A DNA stretch of 64,000 nt from Pseudomonas sp. Leaf58 (GTDB lineage Bacteria > Pseudomonadota > Gammaproteobacteria > Pseudomonadales > Pseudomonadaceae), in assembly GCF_003627215.1 (NCBI RefSeq), contig NZ_CP032677.1, positions 3,105,501-3,169,500 of the forward strand, read 5' to 3'. Every line of letters begins with the position of its first letter. Positions within the stretch are counted from its first letter, which is position 1. Under the pieces are notes generated by a model. The model did not search any database and was not told the DNA's origin. It saw only the letters and a list, made by a program, of their open reading frames with translations. Below are positions 33,704 through 42,816 of the stretch, in pieces. The translations under genes and the position numbers were made by a program.

Positions 33704-35368
33704 CTAGCCCAGCAACTGGCTCAACACTGCGCGCAGTTTCCCGGGCTTGACGGGTTTGTTCAGCAACGGCGCCCCGAGCTTGTGCAACGCGCGCCGACAC
33801 TGGTCACTGCGGTCGGCGGTGATGATTACCGCCGGTATCGGCGTGGCAAAGTGCTCACGCAAATGGCGCACCACCTCACAGCCCACTACACCATGGTCGA
33901 GGTGAAAATCCGCCAGGATCAGCTCCGGCGCCCGGCCACGCAAGGCCATCAAGGCGCCCTCCTGGTCGGTCGCCGTCACCACCTCGCAGCCCCACTGCCC
34001 CAGTAGCGCGCCCATGCTTTCGAGGATGCTCACTTCGTTGTCCAGCACCAGCAGGCGACGGCCCGGTAGCGGGTTGCCGGCACTGGGCTGCGGCAAGGTT
34101 TGCTGAATGGGCTGCGGCACCTCTTTGCCAATCGGTACTTCGATGCTGAACATCGAGCCGCGCCCTGGCCACGAGCGAACTTCGATGCGGTAACCGAGAA
34201 TATTGGCGATACGCTCGACGATGGCCAAGCCCAGGCCCACGCCCTTGCGGTCCGCCGCGCGGCCAACGTCCAGCTGGTTGAACTCAAGGAAGATGGCCTG
34301 CAAGCGATCCTGCGCAATGCCCCGCCCGGTATCCCAAACCTCCAGGCGCAGGTGTTCGCCGCGACGGCGCGCGCCCAGCAGGATACGGCCCGCGTCGGTG
34401 TAGCGGCAGGCATTGCTGAGGAAATTGCGCAGGATCCGCGTGAGCAGCCGCAGGTCAGTGCTGATGGCGTAGTCGGCTATGCGGGCATGCAACCTCAGCC
34501 CAGCGGCATCCGCCACCGAACCAAATTCCGAGACCAGCGGCGCGAACAGTTCGTCGAGGCGGTACACCGCCACATCCGGCTTGACCGCTGCCTGGTCCAG
34601 CCGGGAAATGTCCAGCAGGTCGGTCAGCAGGTCCTCTGCCCCCTCCAGGGCCTGGTGGGTACGCTCCACCAGCACATGTTCGGCGGCTGGCAATGGCCGT
34701 TCGCGCAAGGTCGAAATCAGCAGGCGGGCGGCGTTCAATGGTTGCAGCAGATCGTGGCTGGCAGCGGCGAGGTATTTGTCCTTGCTGCGGTTGGCGGCTT
34801 CGGCGGCATCGCGGGCCTCCAACAATTCATCGGTACGCGCAGCGACCCGTTGCTCCAGTTCGTCATTGAGTTGCTGCAGGCGCTGCTGGGCCTGCTTGCG
34901 CTCGGTGATGTCGGCGACAAAGCCTTCCACCAGCCCTTCGTGGCCAGGCTTGAGCAGCAAGTTCATCAGCACATCGAGGTGGCTACCGTCCTTGCGGCGC
35001 AAGCGGGTTTCATAACCGTGCAGGCTGTGTTCACGGGCGAGGATCGCAGTAATCGCCTGCAATTCATCGGCACCGCCATCAAACAGGTGGGTGGCCAGAT
35101 CAGTCAGGGAAAACAGCACCTCTTGCGGGTCGTCGTAGCCCAACATGCGCGCCAACGCCGGGTTGGCGGCGCGCATGCCGTCCTGCAGGCTGGCCTGGAA
35201 AATCCCATGTACGGCATTCTCGAACAGCCATTTGTAGCGGTTGCGTTCAGCCTCCAGTTCATCTAAGCGGGCGGACAGTTCCGGGTAATGGCTTTTGCGC
35301 GCCGAGTGGTCGCCCAGCCCCAGCAGCCCGGCCAGTGCCCGCTGCTGCTCGTCAGAGGGCCTCGCCAT
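33704..35368 (-). CDS. PAS-domain hybrid sensor kinase (NahK/ErcS'-like)
   Basis: A 554-residue cytoplasmic protein started at 35368. A PAS domain (about residues 40-160, WLFENAVHGIFQASLQDGMR, TRLRRKDGSHLDVL) leads to a coiled coil, a HisKA box (AAASHDLLQPLNAARLL), a HATPase domain (NFLSNACRYT, DTGRGI, KGVGLGLAIVERIA) and a receiver domain (LVLDNEVSILESM, LILADFHLDH). The SHDLLQPLNAAR H-box is shared with the second hybrid kinase at 54.7-56.7 kb. It overlaps the alcohol dehydrogenase stop by 17 bp. It likely senses a metabolic signal for the ped region and may pass phosphate to a separate phosphotransfer protein. Confidence 0.9.
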   Translation of the reverse strand: MARPSDEQQRALAGLLGLGDHSARKSHYPELSARLDELEAERNRYKWLFENAVHGIFQASLQDGMRAANPALARMLGYDDPQEVLFSLTDLATHLFDGGADELQAITAILAREHSLHGYETRLRRKDGSHLDVLMNLLLKPGHEGLVEGFVADITERKQAQQRLQQLNDELEQRVAARTDELLEARDAAEAANRSKDKYLAAASHDLLQPLNAARLLISTLRERPLPAAEHVLVERTHQALEGAEDLLTDLLDISRLDQAAVKPDVAVYRLDELFAPLVSEFGSVADAAGLRLHARIADYAISTDLRLLTRILRNFLSNACRYTDAGRILLGARRRGEHLRLEVWDTGRGIAQDRLQAIFLEFNQLDVGRAADRKGVGLGLAIVERIANILGYRIEVRSWPGRGSMFSIEVPIGKEVPQPIQQTLPQPSAGNPLPGRRLLVLDNEVSILESMGALLGQWGCEVVTATDQEGALMALRGRAPELILADFHLDHGVVGCEVVRHLREHFATPIPAVIITADRSDQCRRALHKLGAPLLNKPVKPGKLRAVLSQLLG

Positions 35369-36515
35369 AAACGACCTCGACATCACGCTGGCTCGACGCA
35401 CGGGGGTTGGTAAGGATGCACGGGTCATCCATCGCATGTTGCGACAGGAACGGGATGTCGGACGTGCGTACCCCGTGCAGGCCCAGGGTTTCCTGGAAGC
35501 CAATGGCATGTTTCAACGCGATCAGGTGCTCTACCAGGCGCGCGCAGATCTGCCGGTGGTTGAGGCCACGGCAGTCGATGCCAAAGACCTCGGCAATAAC
35601 CTTGAAACGCTCCGGCGCCGAGCTGTAGTTGAACGCCACCACATGCTCCACCAGCACCGCGTTGCACAGGCCATGGGGTAAGTCGAGGAACCCGCCCAGG
35701 CTGTGCGACATGGCGTGAACTGCCCCCAGAATGGCGTTGGAAAACGCCAACCCAGCCTGCATGCTGCCGAGCATGATCTTTTCGCGCAGGGCGATATCGG
35801 TGGGGTTGGCGATCATCTCCACCAGGTTGCCGTTGATCAGGCGCATGGCCTCCAGCGCATGCGGGTCGGTCAGCGGGCCGTGGCCGGTGGAAACGAACGC
35901 TTCGATGGCATGCACCAGCGCATCGATGCCGGTGCAGGCCGACAGGAACGGGTCCATGCTCAGGGTGGTTTGCGGGTCGATCAGCGACACGTCCGGCACC
36001 ACCGCCTTGCTGACGATGGAGAACTTCATGCGCTCCTGCTGGTTGGAAATGATCACGAACTGCGACACGTCGGCCGAGGTGCCGGCGGTGGTCGGGATCA
36101 GGATCAGCGGCGGGCTGGGCACGCGGATCATGTCCACGCCTTCGAATTCGAGGATGCTGCGCCCGTGCGCGACCACGATGCCGATGGCCTTGCCGCAATC
36201 CATCGGGCTGCCGCCGCCGACCGCGACAATCACGTCACAGTGGTTTTGCCGGTAGATCTCGGCGCCGAGCATCACCTCTTCGACCCGTGGGTTGGGCGAC
36301 ACGGCGCTGTACAGGCAGTAATCGATGCCCTGGGCCTGCAGGCTGGCCTCTACATCCGCCACCCACCCGGCGGCAATCACGCCGGGGTCGCTGACCACCA
36401 GCACCTTGCGCGCGCCGAAGGTTTTGGCGTAATTGGCGACGTTATGCCGACAGCCGGCACCGAAGATGATTTCAGGCGATACGAACTTGCGAAGTGGGCT
36501 GAAACTCTGGCTCAT
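35352..36515 (-). CDS. ercA: Iron-containing alcohol dehydrogenase, ErcA-like
   Basis: A 387-residue group III alcohol dehydrogenase started at 36515. NAD-binding GGGSPMDCGKAIG and metal-site residues (AMSHSLGGFLDLPHGLCNAV) are in place. ErcA of P. aeruginosa lies in the ethanol-oxidation gene region and has a regulatory rather than a purely catabolic role. Here it is between pqqD and a hybrid kinase, the same arrangement. An AACAATAA element stands 15-22 bp before the start. Confidence 0.88.
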   Translation of the reverse strand: MSQSFSPLRKFVSPEIIFGAGCRHNVANYAKTFGARKVLVVSDPGVIAAGWVADVEASLQAQGIDYCLYSAVSPNPRVEEVMLGAEIYRQNHCDVIVAVGGGSPMDCGKAIGIVVAHGRSILEFEGVDMIRVPSPPLILIPTTAGTSADVSQFVIISNQQERMKFSIVSKAVVPDVSLIDPQTTLSMDPFLSACTGIDALVHAIEAFVSTGHGPLTDPHALEAMRLINGNLVEMIANPTDIALREKIMLGSMQAGLAFSNAILGAVHAMSHSLGGFLDLPHGLCNAVLVEHVVAFNYSSAPERFKVIAEVFGIDCRGLNHRQICARLVEHLIALKHAIGFQETLGLHGVRTSDIPFLSQHAMDDPCILTNPRASSQRDVEVVYGEAL

Positions 36516-36529
36516 TGGAAAGCCTGTTC

Positions 36530-36537
36530 TTATTGTT
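36530..36537 (-). promoter_or_regulatory. Possible Crc/Hfq site upstream of ercA
   Basis: AACAATAA on the minus strand lies just before the ribosome-binding region (AGGC) of the iron alcohol dehydrogenase gene and fits AAnAAnAA. Confidence 0.5.
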
Positions 36538-36604
36538 CTGGAAGGTAACCGCCAGCGTAAAGCATCCCGTGGCGAAAGCAACCAGACCAAAGCGTGGTCA
36601 CGGG

Positions 36605-36877
36605 TTATTCGACCCAGTACTTGGCGCGGGCCACCTCAAGAAACGCCAGTACGTCCTCGTCAAGCCCCGGCACACCGGGGAACCGCTGTGCCAGGCGCTC
36701 AATCACCGCCGCCACGCTGCGCTGGCCGTCCAGTAACTCGAGTACCCAGCCGGCACTGGCGTTGAGTTCGATGATGCCTTCGGGGTAATGCAGCACATGG
36801 CGCGCCTGGCACGGCTCCCAGCGCAAGCGGAAGCCGCGGGCCAATGCCAAGGCCTGCTCGGGTTCGATCAGCTTCAC
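36605..36877 (-). CDS. pqqD: PqqD peptide chaperone
   Basis: A 90-residue protein if started at the GTG at 36877 ([20 protein letters not shown]); a GTG at 36919 would add 14 unconserved residues. PqqD features are the strand-rich [40 protein letters not shown], and a helical C-terminus [12 protein letters not shown]. PqqD binds the PqqA peptide and presents it to the radical-SAM enzyme PqqE. No pqqB, C or E is nearby, so this is a second copy apart from the main pqq operon. A pqqA gene lies 64 bp upstream. Confidence 0.88.
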   Translation of the reverse strand: MKLIEPEQALALARGFRLRWEPCQARHVLHYPEGIIELNASAGWVLELLDGQRSVAAVIERLAQRFPGVPGLDEDVLAFLEVARAKYWVE

Positions 36878-36941
36878 AGGGAACGTCCAGATGCCAGCTA
36901 CACAGGAGGAACCGGCCACCGCAACGATGGCCGGAACACCA

Positions 36942-37013
36942 TCAACGATTGGCGAAGTACATTGTCACTTCGAAGCCAATGCGCAGGTCGGTAAAGGCGG
37001 GTTTAGTCCACAT
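36942..37013 (-). CDS. pqqA: PqqA precursor peptide (23 residues)
   Basis: Reading the minus strand from 37013 gives [15 protein letters not shown], then VTMYFANR and a stop. This is the PqqA family sequence, with the Glu15 and Tyr19 (ExxxY) that PqqE and later enzymes join to make pyrroloquinoline quinone. GAGGA is seven bases before the ATG. At 23 residues it is below usual gene-calling limits. It forms a minimal pqqA-pqqD pair next to the two PQQ-dependent alcohol dehydrogenases, which need the cofactor. A copy of the ped-region motif lies about 75-110 bp upstream. Confidence 0.93.
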   Translation of the reverse strand: MWTKPAFTDLRIGFEVTMYFANR

Positions 37014-37084
37014 GGGGCAATCCTCTTGTTGTGCCGGGCGATTCCGGTAGAGGCATTAATGCACGGGGGGCGGCGCGGCCGAAT

Positions 37085-37123
37085 GCTACTTTGGAACGAG
37101 CTTGCGGGGTGCCTTGGTAGCGG
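37085..37123. promoter_or_regulatory. Ped-region motif pair upstream of pqqA
   Basis: GCTACTTTGGAACG (37085-37098, inside GAATGCTACTTTGG) and GCCTTGGTAGCGG (37111-37123) resemble, with nearly the same spacing, the pair in the pedF-pedE divergent promoter. Confidence 0.55.
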
Positions 37124-37156
37124 ATTCGGCGAACCGCTGAAGCTTCGTATCTGTCA

Positions 37157-37193
37157 GTACCGGCCTCTTCGCGAGCACGCCCGCGCCCACAGG
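37157..37193. repeat. Single REP element
   Basis: A REP-type sequence (CGGCCTCTTCGCGAGCACGC, then CCGCGCCCACAGG) lies between the aldehyde dehydrogenase stop and pqqA, followed by a second repeat type (GATGGGCTGCCCAGCAGCCCC-like) near 37245. Confidence 0.7.
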
Positions 37194-37285
37194 GATGGCA
37201 CAAGGCTCAAGGCCCATGCCGTACCTGTAGGCGCTGGCTTACCTGCGATGGGCTGCCCAGCAGCCCCCCGAGGCCATGGCAGGTT

Positions 37286-38806
37286 CTAGAAGAAGCCCAG
37301 CGGGTTGATGTCGTAGCTCACCAACAGGTTCTTGGTTTGTTGGTAGTGGTCGAGCATCATCTTGTGCGTCTCACGGCCGACGCCAGACTTCTTGTAGCCA
37401 CCGAACGCCGCATGCGCCGGGTACAGGTGATAACAGTTGGTCCATACACGCCCGGCCTTGATCCCGCGGCCCATGCGGTAGGCGCGGTTGATGTCGCGGG
37501 TCCACAGGCCAGCGCCAAGGCCGAATTCGGTATCGTTGGCAATGGCCAGGGCTTCGGCTTCGTCCTTGAAGGTGGTCACCCCCACCACTGGGCCGAAGAT
37601 TTCTTCCTGGAATACGCGCATCTGGTTGTTGCCCTTGAGCAGGGTCGGCTGGATGTAATAACCGCTGGCCAAGTCCCCCTGCAGCCGCTCGGCGCCGCCA
37701 CCGGCGAGCAGTTGCGCGCCCTCCTCCTGGGCAATCTGCAGGTACGAAAGAATCTTGTCGTATTGCTGCTCGGATGCCTGGGCGCCGACCATGGTCTCGG
37801 TGTCCAGCGGGTTGCCACGGCTGATCTTGGCGATTTTCTTCATCACCTCGGCCATGAACGGCTCGTAGATCGACTCCTGGATCAGCGCCCGCGATGGGCA
37901 GGTGCAGACTTCACCCTGGTTGAAAAACGCCAGCACCAGGCCTTCGGCGGCCTTTTCGATGAACGCAGGCTCGGCTTGCATGATGTCTTCGAAGAAGATG
38001 TTCGGCGACTTGCCGCCCAGCTCCACGGTGGACGGGATGATGTTCTCAGCCGCACATTTCATGATGTGCGAGCCCACCGGGGTGGAGCCGGTGAAGGCGA
38101 TCTTGGCGATGCGCTTGCTGGTGGCCAGGGCCTCGCCGGCTTCACGGCCAAAGCCCTGGACAATGTTCAGTACACCGGCAGGCAACAGGTCGGCGACCAA
38201 CTCGGCAAAAATGGTGATCGACAACGGCGTCTGCTCCGCCGGCTTGAGCACCACACAGTTGCCGGCAGCCAGGGCCGGGGCAAGCTTCCAGGCAGCCATC
38301 AGCAGCGGGAAGTTCCACGGGATGATTTGCCCAACCACGCCCAACGGCTCGTGGAAGTGGTAGGCCACGGTGCCTTCGTTGATCTCTGCGGCACCGCCTT
38401 CCTGGGCACGGATGCAACCGGCGAAGTAGCGGAAGTGATCCGCCGCCAGCGGCACGTCGGCATTAAGGGTTTCGCGCACGGCCTTGCCGTTGTCCCAGCT
38501 TTCGGTAACGGCCAGCACTTCCAGGTGCTGCTCGATGCGGTCGGCGATTTTCAGCAGCACCCGCGCGCGGTCCTGCACCGAGGTCTTGCCCCAGGCCTCG
38601 GCGGCGGCGTGCGCGGCATCCAGGGCCTGTTCGATGTCCTGGGCCGTGGAGCGTGGGAATTCGGCAATCGGCTGGCCGTTGACCGGCGAGCTGTTGGTGA
38701 AGTACTGGCCCGCCAGCGGCGGCACGAATTCACCGTTGATGAAATTGCCGTAGCGTGGCTTGAAGGACACGATGGCGCCTGGGGTTCCGGGTTGTGCGTA
38801 GATCAT
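37286..38806 (-). CDS. pedI: NAD-dependent aldehyde dehydrogenase PedI
   Basis: A 506-residue AldB/ExaC-type dehydrogenase oxidising acetaldehyde, phenylacetaldehyde and similar aldehydes made by the periplasmic alcohol dehydrogenases. Catalytic glutamate lies in [11 protein letters not shown] and the nucleophilic cysteine in [10 protein letters not shown]; the double cysteine is usual for this subgroup. [20 protein letters not shown] and [11 protein letters not shown] bind NAD. It starts 135 bp after pedH, beyond a terminator and a ped-type motif, so it should have its own promoter. Confidence 0.94.
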   Translation of the reverse strand: MIYAQPGTPGAIVSFKPRYGNFINGEFVPPLAGQYFTNSSPVNGQPIAEFPRSTAQDIEQALDAAHAAAEAWGKTSVQDRARVLLKIADRIEQHLEVLAVTESWDNGKAVRETLNADVPLAADHFRYFAGCIRAQEGGAAEINEGTVAYHFHEPLGVVGQIIPWNFPLLMAAWKLAPALAAGNCVVLKPAEQTPLSITIFAELVADLLPAGVLNIVQGFGREAGEALATSKRIAKIAFTGSTPVGSHIMKCAAENIIPSTVELGGKSPNIFFEDIMQAEPAFIEKAAEGLVLAFFNQGEVCTCPSRALIQESIYEPFMAEVMKKIAKISRGNPLDTETMVGAQASEQQYDKILSYLQIAQEEGAQLLAGGGAERLQGDLASGYYIQPTLLKGNNQMRVFQEEIFGPVVGVTTFKDEAEALAIANDTEFGLGAGLWTRDINRAYRMGRGIKAGRVWTNCYHLYPAHAAFGGYKKSGVGRETHKMMLDHYQQTKNLLVSYDINPLGFF

Positions 38807-38863
38807 GCTGAGCCTCTGTGGGTCGATGCCTGCTCAACGACAGGCGATGGACCGATGGTAAAA

Positions 38864-38904
38864 AGCCCCGCGTGCCAGGCGAATGCATCGTTGGCAGCGG
38901 GGCT
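38864..38904 (-). terminator. Rho-independent terminator of pedH
   Basis: AGCCCCGC (38864-38871) and GCGGGGCT (38897-38904) form an 8-bp stem. On the minus strand it ends in GGGGCTTTTT, a proper T-run, just after the pedH stop. Confidence 0.75.
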
Positions 38905-38910
38905 CTCGTC

Positions 38911-38924
38911 ATTTGGTAGTAGGG
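38911..38924. promoter_or_regulatory. Ped-region motif between pedH and pedI
   Basis: ATTTGGTAGTAGGG shares TTGGTAGTAGGG with the site before pedE. It is about 105 bp upstream of the pedI start. Confidence 0.5.
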
Positions 38925-38941
38925 TCACTCACGGCAGTGCA

Positions 38942-40756
38942 TCAGCTTTGCGGCTTGGCGCTCGCCGTTTGCGCCTTGGCATCGGCGGCCTGCTGCAATT
39001 GCTTGGGCAGTTTGAAGGTCCAGAGCATGCCGCCCTGGTTGAAGTCCTTGACCCGCTTGGCCACTTCGCCGCCCCACAGCGGCACCGCGCCGCCCCAGCC
39101 GGAGACCACCGAAACGTATTGCTCGCCATCCATTTCCCAGGTCACTGGCGAACCGAGCACACCGGAACCGGTCTGGAATTCCCAGACCTTGTCGCCAGTC
39201 TTGGCGTTGAACGCCTGCAGGAAACCTTCTGGCGTGCCGGTGAACACCAGGTTGCCCTTGGTGGTCAGCACCCCGCCCCACAGCGGCGCGTAGTTCTTGT
39301 GGCGCCACACTTCCTTGCCACTGACCGGGTCGATGGCGCGCAGCACGCCGATGTAGTCTTCGTTGAGCGGCTTGATGGTGAAGCCGGCACCGAGGAACGC
39401 CGCGCCCTTCTTGTAGGCGATGCCTTCGTTCCAGATGTCCATGCCCCACTCGTTGGACGGCACGTAGAACAGCCCGGTGTCCTTGTTGTAGGCCATGGGC
39501 ATCCAGTTTTTGGCGCCGAGGAAGGCTGGGGCGACGAACACCGAACTGCCCTTGGCCTCGCTACCCGGCGCCCCCGGCCGGCTGGCCTCGTTGTAGATCG
39601 GCCGGCCGTCCTTGTCCAGGCCGGTGGCCCAGGTGATCTTGTCGACGAACGGGAAGCCACGGATGAACTTGCCGTTGGTGCGGTCCAGCACGTAGAAGAA
39701 GCCATTGCGGTCGGCGGTGGCCGCAGCCTTGACCTCTTTGCCGCCGTCCTTGTAGTTGAACGAGATCAGCTCGTTGACGCCGTCGAAGTCCCAGCCGTCA
39801 TGGGGTGTGCTCTGGAAGTGCCATTTGATGGTGCCATCGTCCGGGTTAAGGGCCAGGCGGGACGAGGAATACAGGTTGTCACCGGGGCGCAGGTGCGAGT
39901 TCCACGGTGCCGGGTTGCCGGTGCCAAACAGGATCAGGTTGGTTTCCGGGTCGTAGTAGCCACCCAGCCAAGGTGCGGCGCCGCCGGTCTTCCACAGGTC
40001 GCCGGGCCAGGTTTTGCCCGCTTCGCCGCCCGAAATACCGTTTTCGATCGCCTTACCGTCCTTGTACACGTAGCCCATGTGCCCTTCCACAGTGGGGCGC
40101 ATCCACAGCAGCTCGCCGTTTTCCGGGTTGTAGGCCTGGATCTTGCCCACCACGCCAAACTCGCCGCCCGCCACGCCGGTGATCAGCTTGCCGTTGACGA
40201 TCATTGGCGCGGCGCTGATGGAATAGCCTTCCTTGTGGTCGGCCACCTTCTTGCTCCAGACCACCTTACCGGTGTCCTTGTTCAGCGCCACCAGCTTGGC
40301 GTCCAGGGTGCCGAAGAACACCAGGTTGCCGTACAGCGCCACGCCGCGGTTGATCACGTCGCAGCACGGGCGGATGTCATCGGGCAGGCGGGCATCGTAT
40401 TGCCACAGTTTTTTGCCGGTGCGGGCATCCACGGCGAACACCCGCGAGTAGGAGCCGGTCAGGTACATCACCCCGTCCTTGATCAGCGGCTGGGCCTGCT
40501 GGCCGCGCTGCTTCTCACCGCCGAAGGAAAACGCCCACACCGGCCGCAGGTCCTTGACGTTGTCGGTATTGAGCATATTCAGCGGGCTGTAGCGCTGGCC
40601 CTGTACGCCCAGGCCGTTGGTCACGATCTGCTGCGGGTTTTTCGGGTCCTGGAGGATTTCTTCATTGCTGACAGCGGCGTGGGCCGCGCCGGCAAGCAGC
40701 ATGGCGCTGAGCACCAGGCTCACGGCGAACACGGGACGGCGTGGGGATCGGGTCAT
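38942..40756 (-). CDS. pedH: Lanthanide-type PQQ alcohol dehydrogenase PedH
   Basis: A 604-residue periplasmic quinoprotein with a signal peptide ([19 protein letters not shown]). The eight-bladed propeller carries the vicinal disulfide [11 protein letters not shown] and the metal site [11 protein letters not shown]. The second aspartate, two residues after the catalytic one, is the extra ligand of lanthanide-dependent enzymes; the paralogue PedE has serine there. It oxidises alcohols and aldehydes and passes electrons to a cytochrome c. Start at 40756 follows a CAACAAAAAACC leader, a possible Crc/Hfq site. Confidence 0.95.
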   Translation of the reverse strand: MTRSPRRPVFAVSLVLSAMLLAGAAHAAVSNEEILQDPKNPQQIVTNGLGVQGQRYSPLNMLNTDNVKDLRPVWAFSFGGEKQRGQQAQPLIKDGVMYLTGSYSRVFAVDARTGKKLWQYDARLPDDIRPCCDVINRGVALYGNLVFFGTLDAKLVALNKDTGKVVWSKKVADHKEGYSISAAPMIVNGKLITGVAGGEFGVVGKIQAYNPENGELLWMRPTVEGHMGYVYKDGKAIENGISGGEAGKTWPGDLWKTGGAAPWLGGYYDPETNLILFGTGNPAPWNSHLRPGDNLYSSSRLALNPDDGTIKWHFQSTPHDGWDFDGVNELISFNYKDGGKEVKAAATADRNGFFYVLDRTNGKFIRGFPFVDKITWATGLDKDGRPIYNEASRPGAPGSEAKGSSVFVAPAFLGAKNWMPMAYNKDTGLFYVPSNEWGMDIWNEGIAYKKGAAFLGAGFTIKPLNEDYIGVLRAIDPVSGKEVWRHKNYAPLWGGVLTTKGNLVFTGTPEGFLQAFNAKTGDKVWEFQTGSGVLGSPVTWEMDGEQYVSVVSGWGGAVPLWGGEVAKRVKDFNQGGMLWTFKLPKQLQQAADAKAQTASAKPQS

Positions 40757-40772
40757 GACGGCTACCTTTGGT

Positions 40773-40780
40773 TTTTTGTT
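40773..40780 (-). promoter_or_regulatory. Possible Crc/Hfq site in the pedH leader
   Basis: AACAAAAA on the minus strand, 17-24 bp before the pedH ATG, fits AAnAAnAA. Confidence 0.45.
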
Positions 40781-40864
40781 GTATCCGGGAAAATTTCCCG
40801 GTGTGCCGAGAATTCTTGGTCGCGACCTGCTTGCCAACAATTGCCCGCAGTGCGGAGTTTTCTA

Positions 40865-40879
40865 GTTCCTTGGTATCAG
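40865..40879. promoter_or_regulatory. Ped-region motif upstream of pedH
   Basis: GTTCCTTGGTATCAG contains the CCTTGGTA core of the recurring element, about 110 bp before the pedH start and touching the stop of the upstream hydrolase gene. Confidence 0.45.
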
Positions 40880-41835
40880 TGAACTTGCTCGACCCCTGTG
40901 GGCGCTGGCTTGGCGTCGACGCGCCGCAGCTGTTGGCGCTCGTAGCGCGGATACAAGTGGCTGACACTGCGAATCAACTCATAACGGGTCAGGCTGATAC
41001 CGGCAAAGCGCTCCGGGATCGGGCTGCGAATCATCTCGGCCATGTCGTCGCCCCGCGCCGCCCCATCGCGCATCAGGCCGTCCAGCCAGCCCAGGTAATC
41101 ACGCATCTGCGCGAACGGCCGGGTATCGCTGGCCACCGGCCCATGCCCTGGCACAAGCTGCTTCCAGGGCAACGCTTGGAGGGTGTCCAGGTCTTTCAGC
41201 CAAACCTCCAGCCCCGGGCTGTTGGGCGTGGTCAGCGCCCGCTCGTAGAACACCAGGTCGCCGGCGAATAGCACGCCGGTACGTTCATCCAGAATCGCCA
41301 GGTCGGCACCGGTATGCCCACCCAGCGCCAGCAGCCGCAGCCGATGCCCGCCAACCTCATGGACGCCCGGGTCCAGCACCCGGGTCGGCAGCACCACCTC
41401 GGTACCGCGCATCCAGTCGCCCACCAGGCGGTACATGTTCTCGGCCATGGCCTCGCCCTGCTGGCGCAACAGTTCGCCGCTGCCCGCCAGGGCGCCGATA
41501 GGCACATCGGCAAAGGCCTGATTGCCCAGCACATGGTCGGGGTGGTGATGGGTCAGCAGCACCTCCAGCACCGGCTTGTCGGTGGTGGCGGCAATGGCCT
41601 GGCGCAAGGCTTCGCCGTAGCGTTTGGAAGGCCCGCTGTCGATCACCACCACGCCGCTGTCAGTGACGATGAACGCGGTATTGACGATGTTGCCCCCGTT
41701 GGCCTTGGCGAAATTGTCAGTGCTGCCCTCGAGCAGCCAGGTGCCCTCGGCGATTTGCCGGGGCTTGAGCCGATAGTCCAGGTCTGCCTGTGCCGACAGG
41801 CCCAGGCACAGCAGCAACAGCAAGGTCCAACGCAT
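40876..41835 (-). CDS. Quinoprotein-associated metallo-beta-lactamase-fold hydrolase
   Basis: A 319-residue exported protein (signal WTLLLLLCLGLSAQA). The zinc motif THHHPDHVLGNQAF and later GGHTGADLA and PGHGPVASD are those of the MBL fold. The family is found with PQQ dehydrogenases and SoxYZ-like carriers (quinoprotein relay hydrolases, related to SoxH). The reaction is not established; it may act on a product or adduct carried by the adjacent SoxYZ-like protein. It ends 119 bp upstream of pedH. Confidence 0.9.
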   Translation of the reverse strand: MRWTLLLLLCLGLSAQADLDYRLKPRQIAEGTWLLEGSTDNFAKANGGNIVNTAFIVTDSGVVVIDSGPSKRYGEALRQAIAATTDKPVLEVLLTHHHPDHVLGNQAFADVPIGALAGSGELLRQQGEAMAENMYRLVGDWMRGTEVVLPTRVLDPGVHEVGGHRLRLLALGGHTGADLAILDERTGVLFAGDLVFYERALTTPNSPGLEVWLKDLDTLQALPWKQLVPGHGPVASDTRPFAQMRDYLGWLDGLMRDGAARGDDMAEMIRSPIPERFAGISLTRYELIRSVSHLYPRYERQQLRRVDAKPAPTGVEQVH

Positions 41836-41876
41836 GACGGGCGCCTCGGGTCAGGAAGTGATAGGGGACAAGGTGC

Positions 41877-42638
41877 TCAAGGCACCGCCGCCTCGAACTG
41901 GTTGCCGCTGTTGTCCTGCAACACCAAACGGGTCGGCCCGGGGCCCTGGATGTCGAAGCCCAGGTTGGGGTTTTCGCTGACTGCCGGATACAGCTCAAGG
42001 CTGGCCAGGCGCTGGCCGTTGGCGCCTTGCAACTCGGCATGGTTGAGGAAAAATTCGGGAATGCCGCTGACCAGGCCGTTGTCCATCGGGTGCGCCACCT
42101 GCAAGCGCAAACGGCTGCTGTCGCCGCGTGGGTAGCGCCCGCCCAGCACTTCGCCGAGGTGTTCCTCCCAGCCGGGTTGGCTGCGTACCACACTGGGTGC
42201 GGTGCAACCGCCGCCGGCGGCATCGATCAGGGTTGAGCCGACATGCCACAGGCCGTCGCGTGTCAGCACCGCGGCGCGCAGCGGCGTGGCCTGTTCGATG
42301 CGGATGCGGATCGACAACCAGGGCAGCACCCGCTCGCCGGGCGCGAAGTCGACAATGCGCGGCAGCGGGTTAAGCTCGGCCCAGGCCACAATCCGCACCA
42401 CTTCGCCAGTGAACGCCCGGGCGTCGATTTCCAATGGCATTTGGCGGGCGTCCTCGGCAAACGGGGGTGCCAGCAGCTTGACCCGGTCATCGAAGACGAA
42501 AGCCGCCTGGCCCAGCAGCTGCTTGTGATAGAAGTCCCACATCACCGACGGCACCGGGTCTGGCTTGGCACTGGGTTCGCTGGCCTGGGCTGCCCACGGC
42601 AGCCAGCAGGCCAGCAGGAAACTTGCTCGCCAGTTCAT
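41877..42638 (-). CDS. Quinoprotein-associated SoxYZ-like carrier
   Basis: A 253-residue periplasmic protein with signal FLLACWLPWAAQA. It resembles a SoxY domain fused to a SoxZ domain: the carrier cysteine lies in AAGGGCTAPSVV, and the C-terminal half (LRLQVAHPMDNGLVSGIPEF) is SoxZ-like. In sulfur oxidation SoxYZ holds intermediates on a cysteine; here, beside PQQ dehydrogenases, the cargo is unknown. It is followed 41 bp later by the MBL hydrolase, its usual partner. Confidence 0.88.
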   Translation of the reverse strand: MNWRASFLLACWLPWAAQASEPSAKPDPVPSVMWDFYHKQLLGQAAFVFDDRVKLLAPPFAEDARQMPLEIDARAFTGEVVRIVAWAELNPLPRIVDFAPGERVLPWLSIRIRIEQATPLRAAVLTRDGLWHVGSTLIDAAGGGCTAPSVVRSQPGWEEHLGEVLGGRYPRGDSSRLRLQVAHPMDNGLVSGIPEFFLNHAELQGANGQRLASLELYPAVSENPNLGFDIQGPGPTRLVLQDNSGNQFEAAVP

Positions 42639-42683
42639 AACCCACTCCTGTTGTTCAACACAGCACTAACGGACTGCGCAGGG

Positions 42684-42776
42684 CCCCTGTAGGAGCGGGT
42701 TTACCCGCGAAGAATGCAACGCGGGGCATGGCACCGGCTTCGCCGGTGTTCGCGGGTGAACCCGCTCCCACAGAGG
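42684..42776. repeat. REP inverted pair
   Basis: CCCTGTAGGAGCGGGTTTAC at its left and the inverse GTGAACCCGCTCCCACAG at its right frame a short GC-rich spacer with a further hairpin (CACCGGCTTCGCCGGTG). It separates the substrate-binding protein gene from the SoxYZ-like gene. Confidence 0.85.
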
Positions 42777-42816
42777 GTTGTGTTGCCCTTACGACCCCAC
42801 AGGCCTGGGCAATTTG

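Noticed and set aside
37337..40882. A 1181-codon open frame on the plus strand opposite pedI and pedH
   Set aside because: It is the antisense shadow of two well-recognised genes in GC-rich DNA; its translation has no family-like sequence.
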